From Sporopachydermia quercuum (lineage: Eukaryota; Ascomycota; Sporopachydermiomycetes; Sporopachydermiales; Sporopachydermiaceae), in assembly GCA_001599295.1 (NCBI GenBank), contig BCGN01000004.1, forward strand, positions 744,346 to 808,345: 64,000 bases of DNA, read 5' to 3'. The notes under the pieces are model-generated. The model made no database searches. It saw only the letters and a program-made list of their open reading frames with translations, and had not been told where the DNA came from. Position 1 is the first letter of the stretch. Each line of letters starts with the position of its first letter. The position numbers were made by a program, and so were the translations under genes. Below are positions 32,280 to 43,226 of the stretch, piece after piece.

Positions 32280-32897
32280 ATGGCTGATAACAAATTATAC
32301 ATTTCTTACAATCATATTCACAAATTATGTCAAGAGTCAGCAGACAAGATCAAGGAATTCAAGCCTGATTTAATGATCGCCATTGGTGGTGGTGGTTTTA
32401 TCCCTGCCAGAATTCTCAGATCTTTCATTAAAGAGCCAGGTGCCAAGAATATCTCTATTCAAGCAATCGGTTTATCATTATATGAAAACTTGGGTCAAGG
32501 AACCGTCGAGGAGGAAGCTGGTATGGAAGTTGTGAAAACTCAATGGTTAGATTTTGGTTCTCTTGAAAAGCATTCCGGTGATCTTATTGGTAAGAACATT
32601 CTTATTGTTGATGAAGTAGATGATACCAGAACTACTTTACATTATGCAGTTAATGAATTAATGAAAGATGTTCGGGAGCAGTCAATCAAGCTAGGTCGAA
32701 AGGAGGAAACTAAGTTCTTCATTTTTGTTCTTCATAATAAAGACAAACCTAAGAAAGCTGAATTACCTGAAGATATGATCAAAGAAGGAAGATATCTTGC
32801 TGCTAGAACAGTTGAAGATCGATGGATTGCTTATCCCTGGGAAGCAAGGGATATTGAATTTCAAACTGAAAGGGCCATTGAACAAGGTAATAATTAA
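32280..32897 (+). CDS. HPT1: Hypoxanthine-guanine phosphoribosyltransferase
   Basis: 205 aa (S. cerevisiae Hpt1 221). It salvages hypoxanthine and guanine with PRPP to IMP and GMP in the cytosol. The N-terminus MADNKLYISYNHIHKLCQ aligns with yeast MSANDKQYISYNNVHQLCQ. IAIGGGGFIPARILR lies at residues 33-47, and the PRPP-binding loop ILIVDEVDDTRTT at 107-119. The C-terminus AYPWE ... RAIEQGNN matches the family, but stops where the yeast protein continues about 14 residues. The enzyme core is complete. The start is set by the conserved N-terminus and an AAAA-ATG context. Confidence 0.97.
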   Translation: MADNKLYISYNHIHKLCQESADKIKEFKPDLMIAIGGGGFIPARILRSFIKEPGAKNISIQAIGLSLYENLGQGTVEEEAGMEVVKTQWLDFGSLEKHSGDLIGKNILIVDEVDDTRTTLHYAVNELMKDVREQSIKLGRKEETKFFIFVLHNKDKPKKAELPEDMIKEGRYLAARTVEDRWIAYPWEARDIEFQTERAIEQGNN

Positions 32898-33250
32898 TTC
32901 AATTATGTTACTTAATGCTTTTATTTATATTCTATTAGTTTCTTTATTTCATGAATATTGAACGAGTGAACTGTGTACTATCTTTCTCGTTGACTATTTC
33001 CCTTTCATATCTCAAGCACTTGTTCAACGCTTCTCCCCTCAATCTGCATACATTCTCTCTTTTTCACTCAGTTCTTTTGAGTAAAGCGTCAAATTTGGGT
33101 CATTCAATTAGTTCATCCATTTAATGCATTTCAAACTAAATTTATAAGAAAGCTTAAGAAAATATGTCTTATTTGATTAATAACATTTCGTTACTCTCAA
33201 TTAACTCACTACACTATATCCATATTATATTATGCATTATGTTATGTCAT
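32898..33250. other. Convergent intergenic region HPT1/SGM1-like
   Basis: AT-rich shared 3' flank. No gene or structured element seen. Confidence 0.65.
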
Positions 33251-36200
33251 CTACTTGGACTGTAAATGATTCAATTGATCTACCAACTCCTCTATCTGCT
33301 GCTTATACAAATCCTTCAAATCGTTAACATCTGCCTTCAACTCTTCTACTTGTTCAGACTTTTCACCAAGCATTTCAAGAGTTTTGTCCTCCCTGAGGAC
33401 CATTTGATCTATCTTTCTTTCTAATTCTTCATTCTGCTTCTTCAAATCATCAACTTTTGAATTCTCCTCCATTAACCTTATAAGTTCTTTTCCTGCTTCT
33501 TCCTTCTCTGTTGTTAACACCTTTATTTCTTCTTTTGTTGTTAATAGCTGCGTTTCTAACCTTCGAATTTCACTTGTCATTTTACTAAGCAGTTTAATTG
33601 ACGATCCACCAACTGTCATTACAGATGAATTGTTGTTCTCCAATTTACTCATACTTCCACTAAAATCTACTCCTGTTAACGAACCAGCTTCCAAACCAGA
33701 ATAACTATCGGCGTCAGCAGTAGCATCAGAATTACTATCAGGGATTTGATCCAATGTAGGCAGGAGTCCACTATTGCCTCTGGAAATAGATTGGGTAAAA
33801 GATTTCCTCTTCCCATAGTCAGGATAGTTCCAATTGAGTGATTGTCCTCCGCTGCTGGTTTTACGCATTCCAAATCCTGTTGTTGGTGTAGGTGAATCAA
33901 GATATAAATATTGAGATGTCATACTAGATCCATGTCTTATTGACGATATATCCGAATCGGCCGGTGTGGAATTCCGTTTATAATTCTCAAGACTTGCTTT
34001 TAATTCAATGTTCTCCGTTTCCAGTTTCTCGTTTCTCTCTTGGAAGAATGANTTCTCCTGTGAGAATACTTCGTTATTTTGGTTCAAAGTTTCTTCTAGT
34101 TGCGATTTCTCTTCAGTTAATTGAGTGATTTTTCTCTTCAATGTTTCGATTTCAATATTCAGCTGTTCAATTTGATCATGCAAAACAGAACTCTCTTGTC
34201 TAGATTGTCTCAATTCTGAGTATAATTTTTTCAGCTTCTTTGCATTTTCATGTTCTCTAGATTTCGTTTCTGCCAGTTCTTCCTCCAAATCTGATACTTT
34301 GCTTGATAAGTTTGCCTCTATCGATCGGAAATTATCTGTTGCAGTATTATATTGGGTCTGTAATACCTCAATTTGACGTAAGTATTTCCCATGGTTTTCT
34401 GTTGCAGACACTGTTGACACTTCTTCTGATGTGATACGCATTTCTTCGATTTTGAATTCTAATCGTTTGATTTCATTGTTATTCTCTTGCTTCATTGCTT
34501 CAGCTGTTTCTATTTCTCTGGATAACTTGTATTCCAGTTCAGTGACATCTTTAGAATGAGCTGCTTTCTCATTAGCTAACTCNTCTTGTAGTTCAGCTAC
34601 TTGAGAACGTAGTGAACCTATTTCTTGTTCGTTTTCATCCAATGTCTTCTTGAATGATTCTAATAATGCTTCTTTCTCATTAACACGGGAATTTTTATAC
34701 TGCACTTTCAAATCCTCGTAAGATACTTTCAAGTTTTCGTATTTCTGCTCGAAATAGCTCATTGTTTTCAGTTTCAAGGTTTGATCCTTATTAATTGCTT
34801 TCTGATTCTTCAATTTCTCTTGAATATCTTCGATTTCTTTCTCCAACTTATTGATTCTTCTTTCATTGATTGCAGAATCATCATCTCTAGTTCTATCACG
34901 AGCTTTGAGCTTTTTGATAGTTGTCATGAGCTTTAATTCATTTTCCGATAATCGTTGACCTTCCTCGATAAGCAATGCAATTTTCTCGTCTTTTTCAGCT
35001 AGTTTTCTATCAATACCTGTTGAAGTTCTCTTAGCACCTGATGCTCTATCTGCCTCTTGTTGAGCTAATATTTTTAGTTTCTTCTGCATGCTATCAATTC
35101 TTTCTGTTAGATTCAACACTTCTTGTTTAGACTGATGAAGAATAGACGAAGCATTTAACTTATAAGTCTCATAATGCGATGTCAAAGCCTCTGGCGATAA
35201 TTCTGATATATTTACGGTTTCCAAATCCTGGAGCTCTTCTTCTAATGATGCAGTTGTATTTATGGATGCAGATATCGGTGTGTACTTAGTCGTTGAGGTT
35301 ACTTCTTTTTTTGGTTCAGGTGTAACAATAGGTTCTTGTTCTTTCGATATATGTTCCTTGGTTGGCGACTCTTTTGGGACAGCGCTGAGCGCAGGTTTAG
35401 CTGTTTGGTTTGAAGTCCGCTGAGAGTCTTCATTTGAGCTGTTAGACGTTATACTTGCTTCAGATGGTTTCCCTCCATCATTTGTTTGACTGTCACTATT
35501 GCTGTTTGTAATGGTGGTACTTGAGTCCTTGGGTGTCATAACACTTTTATTCTCAGGATTGATCTTGGGATTTACGTTCTTTGCGTCTCCATCTTTGCTT
35601 GTTTCGTTGGTATTCACACTTTTCAATGATAGGTCTTCAGTTGAAAAAGAAACCGGTGATACAGTTCCGCTGCGACTTGAGCCATCGTTCCCAGTTTTAA
35701 CGGCCATAGCTAGACGTTCTTGCATTGTAAGCCTTTTCGGTCTTGCAGCAATTGGTTTAGAAGGAGTACTTTTCGCGTATACCTCAGACGGACTGGCAGA
35801 GCTACTATCAGTTTTACTGGATGTTTCCAATTCAGTTGACGCAACTGGTGAGCTTTCTCCACTTCCTCCAATTTGAGGAATTGAGATTTCCGTTGCTGAA
35901 CTGTCAATTATCACTTTATCTAATTTCTGTTCAACGTTCGCTACAGCTTGTTTGAGGAATTGTCCCCATTTTGTTGATGTCAGACCAGTGATTTTTGTTG
36001 TGCCAGTGGATGGTTTGGTTTCATTTGTCGCTGAGGTTGTTTCAGTATTTGAACTTGATAGTCCAACCGTGGTAGCCATAGGTGATAAATTAGTAGGTGA
36101 ATCATTAGTGGGAGTCGAATTACTAGTCAGATCATTGTTCAAAGATTCGGATTTCTCAGTAACTCTCTTTGCTGATAGTTCTGGGTTATTCTCGTTGTTT

Positions 36201-36454
36201 GATATGGTTTCACTATTTACTTCCTCTCTCACTATCTCATCTTGTTGATTGTCCAAAGATTTGGCATTATTGTTTATAGTTGGTACTTCTTCTTTAATAT
36301 TACTCTCTTCTTTTTCTAATATATTGTTTCCATTTTGTTCTGTATCATTCTGAGTTGGCTCTCCTTTACCCTCTCCTTCTCTCCTATTTCCCAGGGCACT
36401 CCCCATTGTGGATTTGTCCAAATCAGCATTTAAATCTTTTTCTTCTGTACTCAT
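33251..36454 (-). CDS. SGM1: Golgi coiled-coil protein of the Sgm1/TMF1 family
   Basis: 1067 aa from the ATG at 36454. The family members are Golgi-associated coiled-coil tethers that bind Rab6-type (Ypt6) GTPases. The N-terminus is low in complexity (Asn/Thr/Ser, acidic). It contains a WGQFLKQAVANVEQKLDKV patch, like the amphipathic start of TMF1-type golgins, and RLTMQERLAMAVKTG, which resembles the Sgm1 N-terminus. Residues of roughly 430-900 are almost continuous heptad coiled coil. The last 110 residues (IRRLETQLLTTKEEI ... MLGEKSEQVEELKADV) fit the TMF_TATA_bd domain that binds Rab6. The frame is open 26 codons further upstream but only from a TTG. Ortholog assignment is good but rests on the two short conserved parts. 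Confidence 0.85.
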   Translation of the reverse strand: MSTEEKDLNADLDKSTMGSALGNRREGEGKGEPTQNDTEQNGNNILEKEESNIKEEVPTINNNAKSLDNQQDEIVREEVNSETISNNENNPELSAKRVTEKSESLNNDLTSNSTPTNDSPTNLSPMATTVGLSSSNTETTSATNETKPSTGTTKITGLTSTKWGQFLKQAVANVEQKLDKVIIDSSATEISIPQIGGSGESSPVASTELETSSKTDSSSASPSEVYAKSTPSKPIAARPKRLTMQERLAMAVKTGNDGSSRSGTVSPVSFSTEDLSLKSVNTNETSKDGDAKNVNPKINPENKSVMTPKDSSTTITNSNSDSQTNDGGKPSEASITSNSSNEDSQRTSNQTAKPALSAVPKESPTKEHISKEQEPIVTPEPKKEVTSTTKYTPISASINTTASLEEELQDLETVNISELSPEALTSHYETYKLNASSILHQSKQEVLNLTERIDSMQKKLKILAQQEADRASGAKRTSTGIDRKLAEKDEKIALLIEEGQRLSENELKLMTTIKKLKARDRTRDDDSAINERRINKLEKEIEDIQEKLKNQKAINKDQTLKLKTMSYFEQKYENLKVSYEDLKVQYKNSRVNEKEALLESFKKTLDENEQEIGSLRSQVAELQXELANEKAAHSKDVTELEYKLSREIETAEAMKQENNNEIKRLEFKIEEMRITSEEVSTVSATENHGKYLRQIEVLQTQYNTATDNFRSIEANLSSKVSDLEEELAETKSREHENAKKLKKLYSELRQSRQESSVLHDQIEQLNIEIETLKRKITQLTEEKSQLEETLNQNNEVFSQEXSFFQERNEKLETENIELKASLENYKRNSTPADSDISSIRHGSSMTSQYLYLDSPTPTTGFGMRKTSSGGQSLNWNYPDYGKRKSFTQSISRGNSGLLPTLDQIPDSNSDATADADSYSGLEAGSLTGVDFSGSMSKLENNNSSVMTVGGSSIKLLSKMTSEIRRLETQLLTTKEEIKVLTTEKEEAGKELIRLMEENSKVDDLKKQNEELERKIDQMVLREDKTLEMLGEKSEQVEELKADVNDLKDLYKQQIEELVDQLNHLQSK

Positions 36455-38015
36455 ATTCCAATCATCGAATCCTCGTTTCTCATAATAGAATTTCTCCTTG
36501 ATTGTCCCAATTCTACTTTTCTCGTGTAGCAAATCATTGACTGCTATACAAACTAATCATTCGCTATGATAGCTCTACTAACAACAGAATTATAAATGTG
36601 TCCGTATTGACATTAAGCGATGTCCAAGTACAACCAAACCAATCGACAAGACTCTCAATGACAGGACGACCTAGGCAAAAGTACTAGGTATTTATTAATG
36701 AATATGCTGATGTATAGAAATCAAATTTTCGTGCAAATGTTATATCCCGGATTATGGTGTGTTAGTTAATTCAAATAGCGCTGAGAAACAGGATGTTGCT
36801 GATCAGTTGACGCTTTGCATTGCGCAGGGATTGAACCAGAAGAAAGGATGAGAGAGTTTGAGCGTTTGGGAAGTAAACAATTAAGTTGGGAAGGCTAGTG
36901 CTATTATGTGTAATTATGCATGTCATGTAATTAAATAAAGTGTGTACCATTTGAAAGGAGTCTGGCATTTGAATAATGAGGCCGAAGTTGAGGGGTAAGA
37001 TATAGGAAGGAATGAGATTGATGATTGGGAAAATTGATGATAGATTTTGCATAAAATTTAAAGTATGATAAAATTTTGGATTCTGAAAGAACCTGTTTGA
37101 AAGGAGAAAAAATGTATTGGATTAAAGGTTTGCTGGAGTTGGTGTAGCAGGTGAGAACTGTCTCATTTTCGAAGCCAGGACAAAAGAGACAAACTCATAT
37201 ATAACCAAAAAACTATATTTTTAAGGTTTCCAGAGTCACAAAAGTTTTTTTGGTGCTGTTCTAAAGTACTGTATACGTTATTAGCAACTTCAAGGATAAT
37301 ATTTGATAAAAGAGCATTCAATTTGAAAAATTTGGATTGGCGGAAATTTTCCAAGTAATTTTCTGAGAGGTATATTAATCGAATGCTCTTTTAAATGACT
37401 CAGAGTTCATGTTTGTAAATTTTCACCAGGAATCTGATCTGAGATAATAAACTCTCAACTTTAAGCTAGATTAAGCAAAAGGTAAACTTTAAATGATTGG
37501 ATCAATATTACTGTTCCTGAAAGTCAAATCTCCAGTCCGCTTGTAAGGCTTTTCGATGATAGGCAAATCCCAATGACCAATGAAGCTAACAAGTAATGTC
37601 ATTTGCTATTGAATTACATTTTTCATACTTGAATGTTTCTCTAGGATTAATGCTGACCCAATGCAAATTTTGTAAGCTTTGATATTCTTAATGTATGTCA
37701 TCAAACATTACCAAACTCTTGTCGTTGATGCTGCTGTAGTTAGTACGTTATGATTGATCAATTGAAAGGAAGAAGTATATAATGTATTCTTTCGAATCAT
37801 CATTACAAAAGATCTATATATCTAACATATCTATTATTATTCTATACTCTAAAGGTATGTAAATGATTTCACGGACGGTAACGGTAGTAACTATTGCCAT
37901 ACCACCGCTCACACATGTAGGACCCTCAGGCATGAAAACTGTGCAAAGCAACGACTGCTTTATAAACTAACTACATCTATACCACTAAAAAAGTAAATAA
38001 TTTCTTACTCTTTGT
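36455..38015. other. Intergenic region SGM1-like/HIS5
   Basis: About 1.56 kb: promoter of the golgin gene and 3' flank of HIS5. A 93-codon minus frame at 36771-37052 and a 63-codon frame at 37163-37354 are hydrophobic/AT-driven and not convincing. Nothing else supported. Confidence 0.6.
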
Positions 38016-39348
38016 CTAAGCTGAGTTTGAATACAATTCATCCAAGGTTTCCTTGATAATTTTTAGTAGAGTATCATTCTCCTCTTTCGTTCCAACAGTG
38101 ATTCTTAACGCACCAAGACAACCCGGTTCCTTACCTCTAAATCGCACAACAACACCTTTAGTGCTAGCCATTTTAGAATAAAGAGCTTCGGCAATTTCAT
38201 TACTAGGAGTTCCTTCAGGAGATGATAAGAACTGGTACAACAGAAAGTTGGCACTTGTACCTCCTATCATTTTTCCAACACCAGGAATCTTGGGCAAATC
38301 CTCTAGTAGTCTATCTCTTTGCTGTTTAATCTTTTCTAAGTTATCTCTCATGACTTTAAGTCCTTCGGGGCTCAATGCTCTAATGGCAACCTGGGCAGTA
38401 AGTGTGGAGATGTTGTAAGGAGCTTTCAAGTTATTAAGTAACCGAGCAACTTGAGGATTAGCATACGTGATACCCAGTCTAATAGCAGCTAGACCAAAAG
38501 CTTTAGAAAGTGTCTGCATTACAACAAGTCTCGGGTATTTGTTCACTAAGGGAGCCATTGAGCTTCCTTTAGGAGCAAAATCAATATAAGCTTCATCAAC
38601 AATAACTAAGCCATTGAATGTTTGGTTATCCAAAACTTGCTCCACCGATTTGAAATCAATTAGAGATGCAGTCGGGTTTCCAGGCGAGCAAATATAGGCT
38701 AACTTGATATTTTTATCATTGGATAAAGCTTCATTGATTGCTGATGGTCGTATTGGAAAAGCTGGCTTCTCAAAATCCAGATTCACCTTGACAACTTCAA
38801 CATCATTAACAGTAGCTGACACACCATACATCCCATATGTAGGAGGGCATGTCAGCATTTTCTCCTTCCCTGGTGCGCAGAAACATCTAATCAAACTGTC
38901 AATGCATTCATCTGAGCCAACTCCAAGAAACAAATTAGCTGGTGTCAGCTCAGAGATCTCTTCTTGGGGAATTCCTGATGATACAGATAAGTCAGGAATA
39001 TCAGAGTTTCTCAAGTTGCATATTGATTGTTTGAGTTCTCCTTGATGAGGGTCTGGGTATCTGTTCAATTCAGCATCATCTTCCGATTCGGTCAATTGTC
39101 CAAGGGAAGGTCCATGGGTGTTCTCATTGGCATCTAATAGAATACCTTCTTTGAAATCACTAGATATTGTTAGCATCAAATCACAAAACAGAGCAAACGA
39201 GTGAGTAGACAAACAAAACAAAATTTCTGCGTCAAACTTCATTTATTCTTTGAGCAGTTCCTTCTAATCTAACTTACTCTCTGGCACATCTATATGGCAA
39301 CAGTGACAATATATTTGGCCTAGCGATTTTTTCAAGATTAAGTGACAT
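38016..39348 (-). CDS. HIS5: Histidinol-phosphate aminotransferase, one intron
   Basis: 404 aa in two exons: 39278-39348 and 38016-39159, read on the minus strand. It is a PLP-dependent class II aminotransferase that converts imidazole-acetol phosphate and glutamate to histidinol phosphate (histidine synthesis). Exon 1 encodes the expected N-terminus: MSLNLEKIARPNI, then PYRCARD. The split codon GA|T joins it to DFKEGILLDANENTHGP. The 118-nt intron has a GTAAGT donor (39277-39272), a TGCTAAC branch site (39175-39169) and acceptor CTAG. Visible catalytic parts are SPGNPT, VDEAYIDF and TLSKAFGLAAIRLG with the PLP lysine at residue 243, then VVVRFRGKEPGCLGALRITVG. An unspliced reading from 39242 would replace the conserved PYRCARD start with intron sequence. 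Confidence 0.96.
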
Positions 39349-39752
39349 TGGTGAATAGTAGAATGAACTCACAGATATCTTGTCAAATTACGACTTCTTT
39401 CTGCAAAAAAACATAAACAAAAAAATTCAAAAATTCAAAAAATTCAAAAAGTTAAGCACTATAAGCAACTTGAATGCTGTTTTACGTTCTAACAAAGCGG
39501 ATTTAAGTAATACATAGACATAAAGATTAATGTCATTCAAGATAATCAAATCAATCAGTCATAAGAAAAGTGATTTTTAGCGATTGAACTCAAAACCTGG
39601 CTCGTCTTTAACCCTATTTTGGGACAGAACATGTTTTGTGATTACGTAAAATTAATTCAAGACAATTCAGATCGCTTATTTAAGATTTATAAAGATTTAT
39701 AAAGGTACGAGTTTGAATTATTATATATCCTTCAACAAGTTTATTAAATTAT
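39349..39752. other. HIS5 upstream region
   Basis: About 400 bp between HIS5 and the next minus-strand gene. A tandem AAAAATTC-like run (about 39412-39450) is visible. I looked for a Gcn4 site (TGACTCA) and found no good match. Confidence 0.6.
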
Positions 39753-40928
39753 TTACATGGTTCTCGTATTCTTAGATTTAATATTAATGACAGGGCCTTC
39801 ATAATGATGGTTAGGATATCTTCGTTCAAACTCCTGGTCATCCTCCTCCTCCTCAAACTGTTCATGGCCATCGTCAGTATCTGCTTCTGAATCAGTATCA
39901 ATGACAACAATCTTTTTGCTTAGAGCATAAGGAATGACTTCGATTATGAATTTTTGCCCAGTTTCGATGCCATTTATACCAAAACCGGAAGTATCATTCA
40001 AAACTATGACTACATCTGCCACAGGTTTTTCGCCAATTGTCATAGTTGTCTTAAGATCCATCATGTTCAACTCAATTCCAGTCAATGAAAAAAAATGTCT
40101 ATCTTCCATACTTTTAACTGGACCTAACGAAACTCTATTCTGTATTACCGAGTCGTCAAAAGCATCTACTCCTCTGAACTTCACTAAGGTCGCCAGATCA
40201 TTCTCGTTCTTGTTTAAAGCAGTTTTCAGTCGTACTAATGCTTGACGAAAAATATGTCCTCCATCGTTCTTATGACTGTATGATGGTTTGAATTCCAATG
40301 AAGATCCCATAAGTCTCTTCCATTGATTTACAAATTCTGCTTCTCTCAGCTTGGCTCTTCGTTTACCAAACAAATATAATGCAACAAAACACAATGGACC
40401 CACAAATAACAGTATAGGCATAGTGATACCTATAATAACCACTCCCAAAATAACGAAAAATCCAAAAATTTTAACTATATCTGGTACCATAGTCCAAAAA
40501 AGACCTAGCATACTTGGTTTCTTTCCGAATCTCTTTTCGAAAGGATCTCTATCAAGAAAACTAGATGGAGAAACTTTGGAAAAATGCCGTCGTTGAGAAA
40601 ACCCAAACAAAGAGTCTGAAAGTTTTCTTACGAACAATTTATCAACATTGCGGTTCGAAACAGTTCGGCTCTCTACCAGCTTTCCTTTGTTGTTGTGCAA
40701 ACTGTTTATTAGAGAAGATTTCTGATCTGCATTGTAAGTGAGAGAACTATACCCTCGCACAGAACACGGAGAAGATATCTTCCCACAAACTTTCAGGTTC
40801 TGATCAAATAGTTTGGAATTCCACGTTTGACTATATGGTCTAGCACATTTGGTAGACTTCAGTATATTGTCAGCTTTGCCGAACTTCCCAATAAGTTGAT
40901 ACGATCTTCTGTTGAGTCCCATCCACAT
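39753..40928 (-). CDS. Predicted mitochondrial membrane protein, unknown function
   Basis: 391 aa; I cannot assign a family. The N-terminal 120 residues are rich in Arg, Lys and Ser and nearly free of acid at the very start (MWMGLNRRSYQLIGKFGK), which fits a mitochondrial presequence. Further basic RR/RHFSK motifs lie near 101-118. A strongly hydrophobic stretch at about residues 152-187 (IVKIFGFFVILGVVIIGITM, then PILLFVGPLCFVALYLF) could form one or two membrane spans. It is followed by the basic GKRRAKLREAEF and a soluble domain of about 170 residues with beta-type character. The C-terminus is very acidic (DTDSEADTDDGHEQFEEEED). It lies on the same strand as HIS5 and TRM61. Inner-membrane location is inferred. 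Confidence 0.85.
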   Translation of the reverse strand: MWMGLNRRSYQLIGKFGKADNILKSTKCARPYSQTWNSKLFDQNLKVCGKISSPCSVRGYSSLTYNADQKSSLINSLHNNKGKLVESRTVSNRNVDKLFVRKLSDSLFGFSQRRHFSKVSPSSFLDRDPFEKRFGKKPSMLGLFWTMVPDIVKIFGFFVILGVVIIGITMPILLFVGPLCFVALYLFGKRRAKLREAEFVNQWKRLMGSSLEFKPSYSHKNDGGHIFRQALVRLKTALNKNENDLATLVKFRGVDAFDDSVIQNRVSLGPVKSMEDRHFFSLTGIELNMMDLKTTMTIGEKPVADVVIVLNDTSGFGINGIETGQKFIIEVIPYALSKKIVVIDTDSEADTDDGHEQFEEEEDDQEFERRYPNHHYEGPVINIKSKNTRTM

Positions 40929-41477
40929 ATTGAACCTTTAACATATAGCAAGTGATACAGATCCAATTTCTACAAAACCAGGTGTTGTGAGCAAAGTATG
41001 TTTGACATAATCTTTCTCTGAATACCGGTGATTAATGGTTGGTAATTTACTTTATTATGAAACAGCTATTACATCCAAATATGTTATCATTTGAAAGATG
41101 AGATAGGGCTTGGCCACTCGGACATAATAATGTCTTCAAACAGGTGGATCAAACAACCGGAAAAAGTACTTCAAATAAAATGGCTGAATTCCATCAGACC
41201 CCTCGCAACATTAGACCCTACAACCTTTAGGATCTGGTAATTTACTAAAAGGGTCTTACTATGGTCTTTCTATGAAGAAGTGCTTCTGAATTGAATAAGT
41301 GTCCATTTAATCAATGCATAAAGGACTTAAATGTTTGGAATCTCAATTTTTATTAAATATTTACTCATTTTAAATAAATATGAGTATATGAGTATTAGTG
41401 CGGGATTATTTGGGATGTACAGTAGATATGTACCTTAATTGAGGTAGGATGACTTGAGGTTGATGAGATGGGAGATT
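40929..41477. other. Intergenic region
   Basis: About 550 bp between two minus-strand genes. An inverted pair TACTCAT ... ATGAGTA lies near 41361-41386 just beyond the TRM61 stop, perhaps part of its 3' end signal. Nothing else seen. Confidence 0.55.
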
Positions 41478-42593
41478 CTATGCTGAGATTTTGGATGTAG
41501 GGAGTTTGATTGCGAAGGTGAGAAAAGAGGTATGTGATTTAATATCTGATTCTATTTTGCTCACATTAATCCACTGATAATTCGAATCGCCTTCTTTCAC
41601 TTTCTTCTCATTAGCAGGATTATGAATTGGTCTCTTACCGTTCTTATTCAAGCTATCAGATAGTTCAGTTTCAGTTTCTCGGCTTGCTGGTTCAGGTGTT
41701 TCCAATTCATTTTCGATTTCTGATACATCTGATCCCTGCGCTCGTAGCTTTTCGAATTTCTCGATTCTCTCATTTCTCTTCTTTAAACCTACTTCTTTCT
41801 TTTGTTTGATCTCTTTAAGTCGATCTAGTATATTGTCCAGAGTCTTCACGATATCCTTTCTAGCGTCCCACTTCTTACTACTAACTTCAACCATTTCTAT
41901 GCAAACCCAACCATTACTTTGCAAAGCTTCAACAGTTCTTGCCACTTGTTCGATGCATGGAGAAAAACAGCAAACTGATACTTTCACTTTCGTATTGATA
42001 ACTGATGTCAATTTTGGTATAGCCAACCACGGAGAAGGCAGATCCAAAAATACTGCTTCAGCATTAACTGTTTCGTTTGTTATATCAAAACCATCCTCAC
42101 AAACATCTCGATGCGTTATAGTTATGAGATCCAGCAGTTTATGCTTAGTGAATTCTTTCTTGGCTTCTTCATATCGGGGTTCGTGAAATTCATAGGTAAA
42201 TAGTTTCCCATTGGGGGCAATAGTTCTAGCAAATGCGTGACTGAAGCTACCACTTCCTGTACCGGCCTCAACAACAACAGATCCTGGTAGAATGTTCATT
42301 CTCTGCGCTATATAACTTGAATCGGGTGTATATACAATTTGAGTTCGATGAGGGAGTGATAATGTCCATAGTTCAGGTGTTGGATGTAGTAAATGAATGA
42401 ACCCGTGCTTTGATTGAGATGGAATTTGGGTGCCATATTTTGTTCCAATCATGGAAGAATGAGGAAAAGACCCATATCTAGTATTTAGCACTTCACCTGG
42501 TGTGGCTATCAAAGGCTTGATATCATTCCTAGATATCCAAGCTAAAACCAAATCTCCAGGTGCAATAACATTTGAGTATCCAGTAAACGACAT
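41478..42593 (-). CDS. TRM61: tRNA (adenine-58-N1)-methyltransferase catalytic subunit
   Basis: 371 aa (S. cerevisiae Gcd14/Trm61 383). With Trm6 it forms the nuclear m1A58 tRNA methyltransferase, which in yeast stabilises initiator tRNA-Met. Conserved blocks: GDLVLAWISRNDIKP, NTRYGSFPHSSMIGTKYGTQ, HPTPELWTLSLPHRTQIVY and TPDSSYIAQR. The SAM-binding VVVEAGTGSGSFSHAFAR follows, then FLDLPSPWLAIP, the catalytic-region motif. The C-terminal part has a charged insert typical of fungi. The ATG at 42593 gives MSFTGYSNVI, matching yeast MSTNCFSGYKDLI. An upstream TTG-opened extension of 21 codons is not needed. Confidence 0.95.
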   Translation of the reverse strand: MSFTGYSNVIAPGDLVLAWISRNDIKPLIATPGEVLNTRYGSFPHSSMIGTKYGTQIPSQSKHGFIHLLHPTPELWTLSLPHRTQIVYTPDSSYIAQRMNILPGSVVVEAGTGSGSFSHAFARTIAPNGKLFTYEFHEPRYEEAKKEFTKHKLLDLITITHRDVCEDGFDITNETVNAEAVFLDLPSPWLAIPKLTSVINTKVKVSVCCFSPCIEQVARTVEALQSNGWVCIEMVEVSSKKWDARKDIVKTLDNILDRLKEIKQKKEVGLKKRNERIEKFEKLRAQGSDVSEIENELETPEPASRETETELSDSLNKNGKRPIHNPANEKKVKEGDSNYQWINVSKIESDIKSHTSFLTFAIKLPTSKISA

Positions 42594-43226
42594 ATTTGAG
42601 ATGATCCACCTAATAGATTTTAAGATTGAATCAATTCTCAAGCTACGAATTTCCAAGTCTTGAATTCATACCGAAGATAAATGGAAATTTTTTCTCATTC
42701 TTCCTTCTCTTTTCATGCTATGTTACTTTCAAATCAAACAGTTCTTCAATAGTATTATCAGAAAAATTTTGTCCCGTTATAATGTAAAATATGTATAAAG
42801 CGCATATCCATACATGTACATGCATATATCATTCTCAACATCTTTAATGATTACCTAATTATTTAATTATCCATCTCTTACCTCGGTTTTGAACAATTCC
42901 CTATTAGTTTGTATTAATATAGTGAGGAACTTTAATTACACTCAGTAGCTTCTCCACATCTTGAACCCTTTATATTATTGTTTTGGAGAGATGGTATTAC
43001 AATGGGCTGACAATCTGCTATTGTTGTATATAAATATGAGGAAACGCTTTAATTCTAGGTATTGCTTTATATTTTGTCTTGGCTTTCATTACGACAGTTA
43101 AGATCATTCTACTGTATTGCTTTATTCGTTCTATCAACTGGATCTACCCCCAGATAGAAAATACCTATTTCACGTTGATTGATAAAGGAGAGACGGCAAC
43201 AAGTTACCATTCAATTAAAAGTAAAA
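42594..43226. other. Divergent promoter region TRM61/acyl-CoA dehydrogenase
   Basis: About 630 bp of AT-rich DNA. TATA-like TATAAATATG lies near 43029. A small palindromic ATGTACATG-type cluster sits near 42812-42830. No gene. Confidence 0.6.

Noticed and set aside
36820-36845. B-box-like GGTTCAATCCC on the minus strand, suggesting a tRNA
   Set aside because: The flanking stem does not pair, and no A box, anticodon arm or acceptor stem fits within 90 nt.
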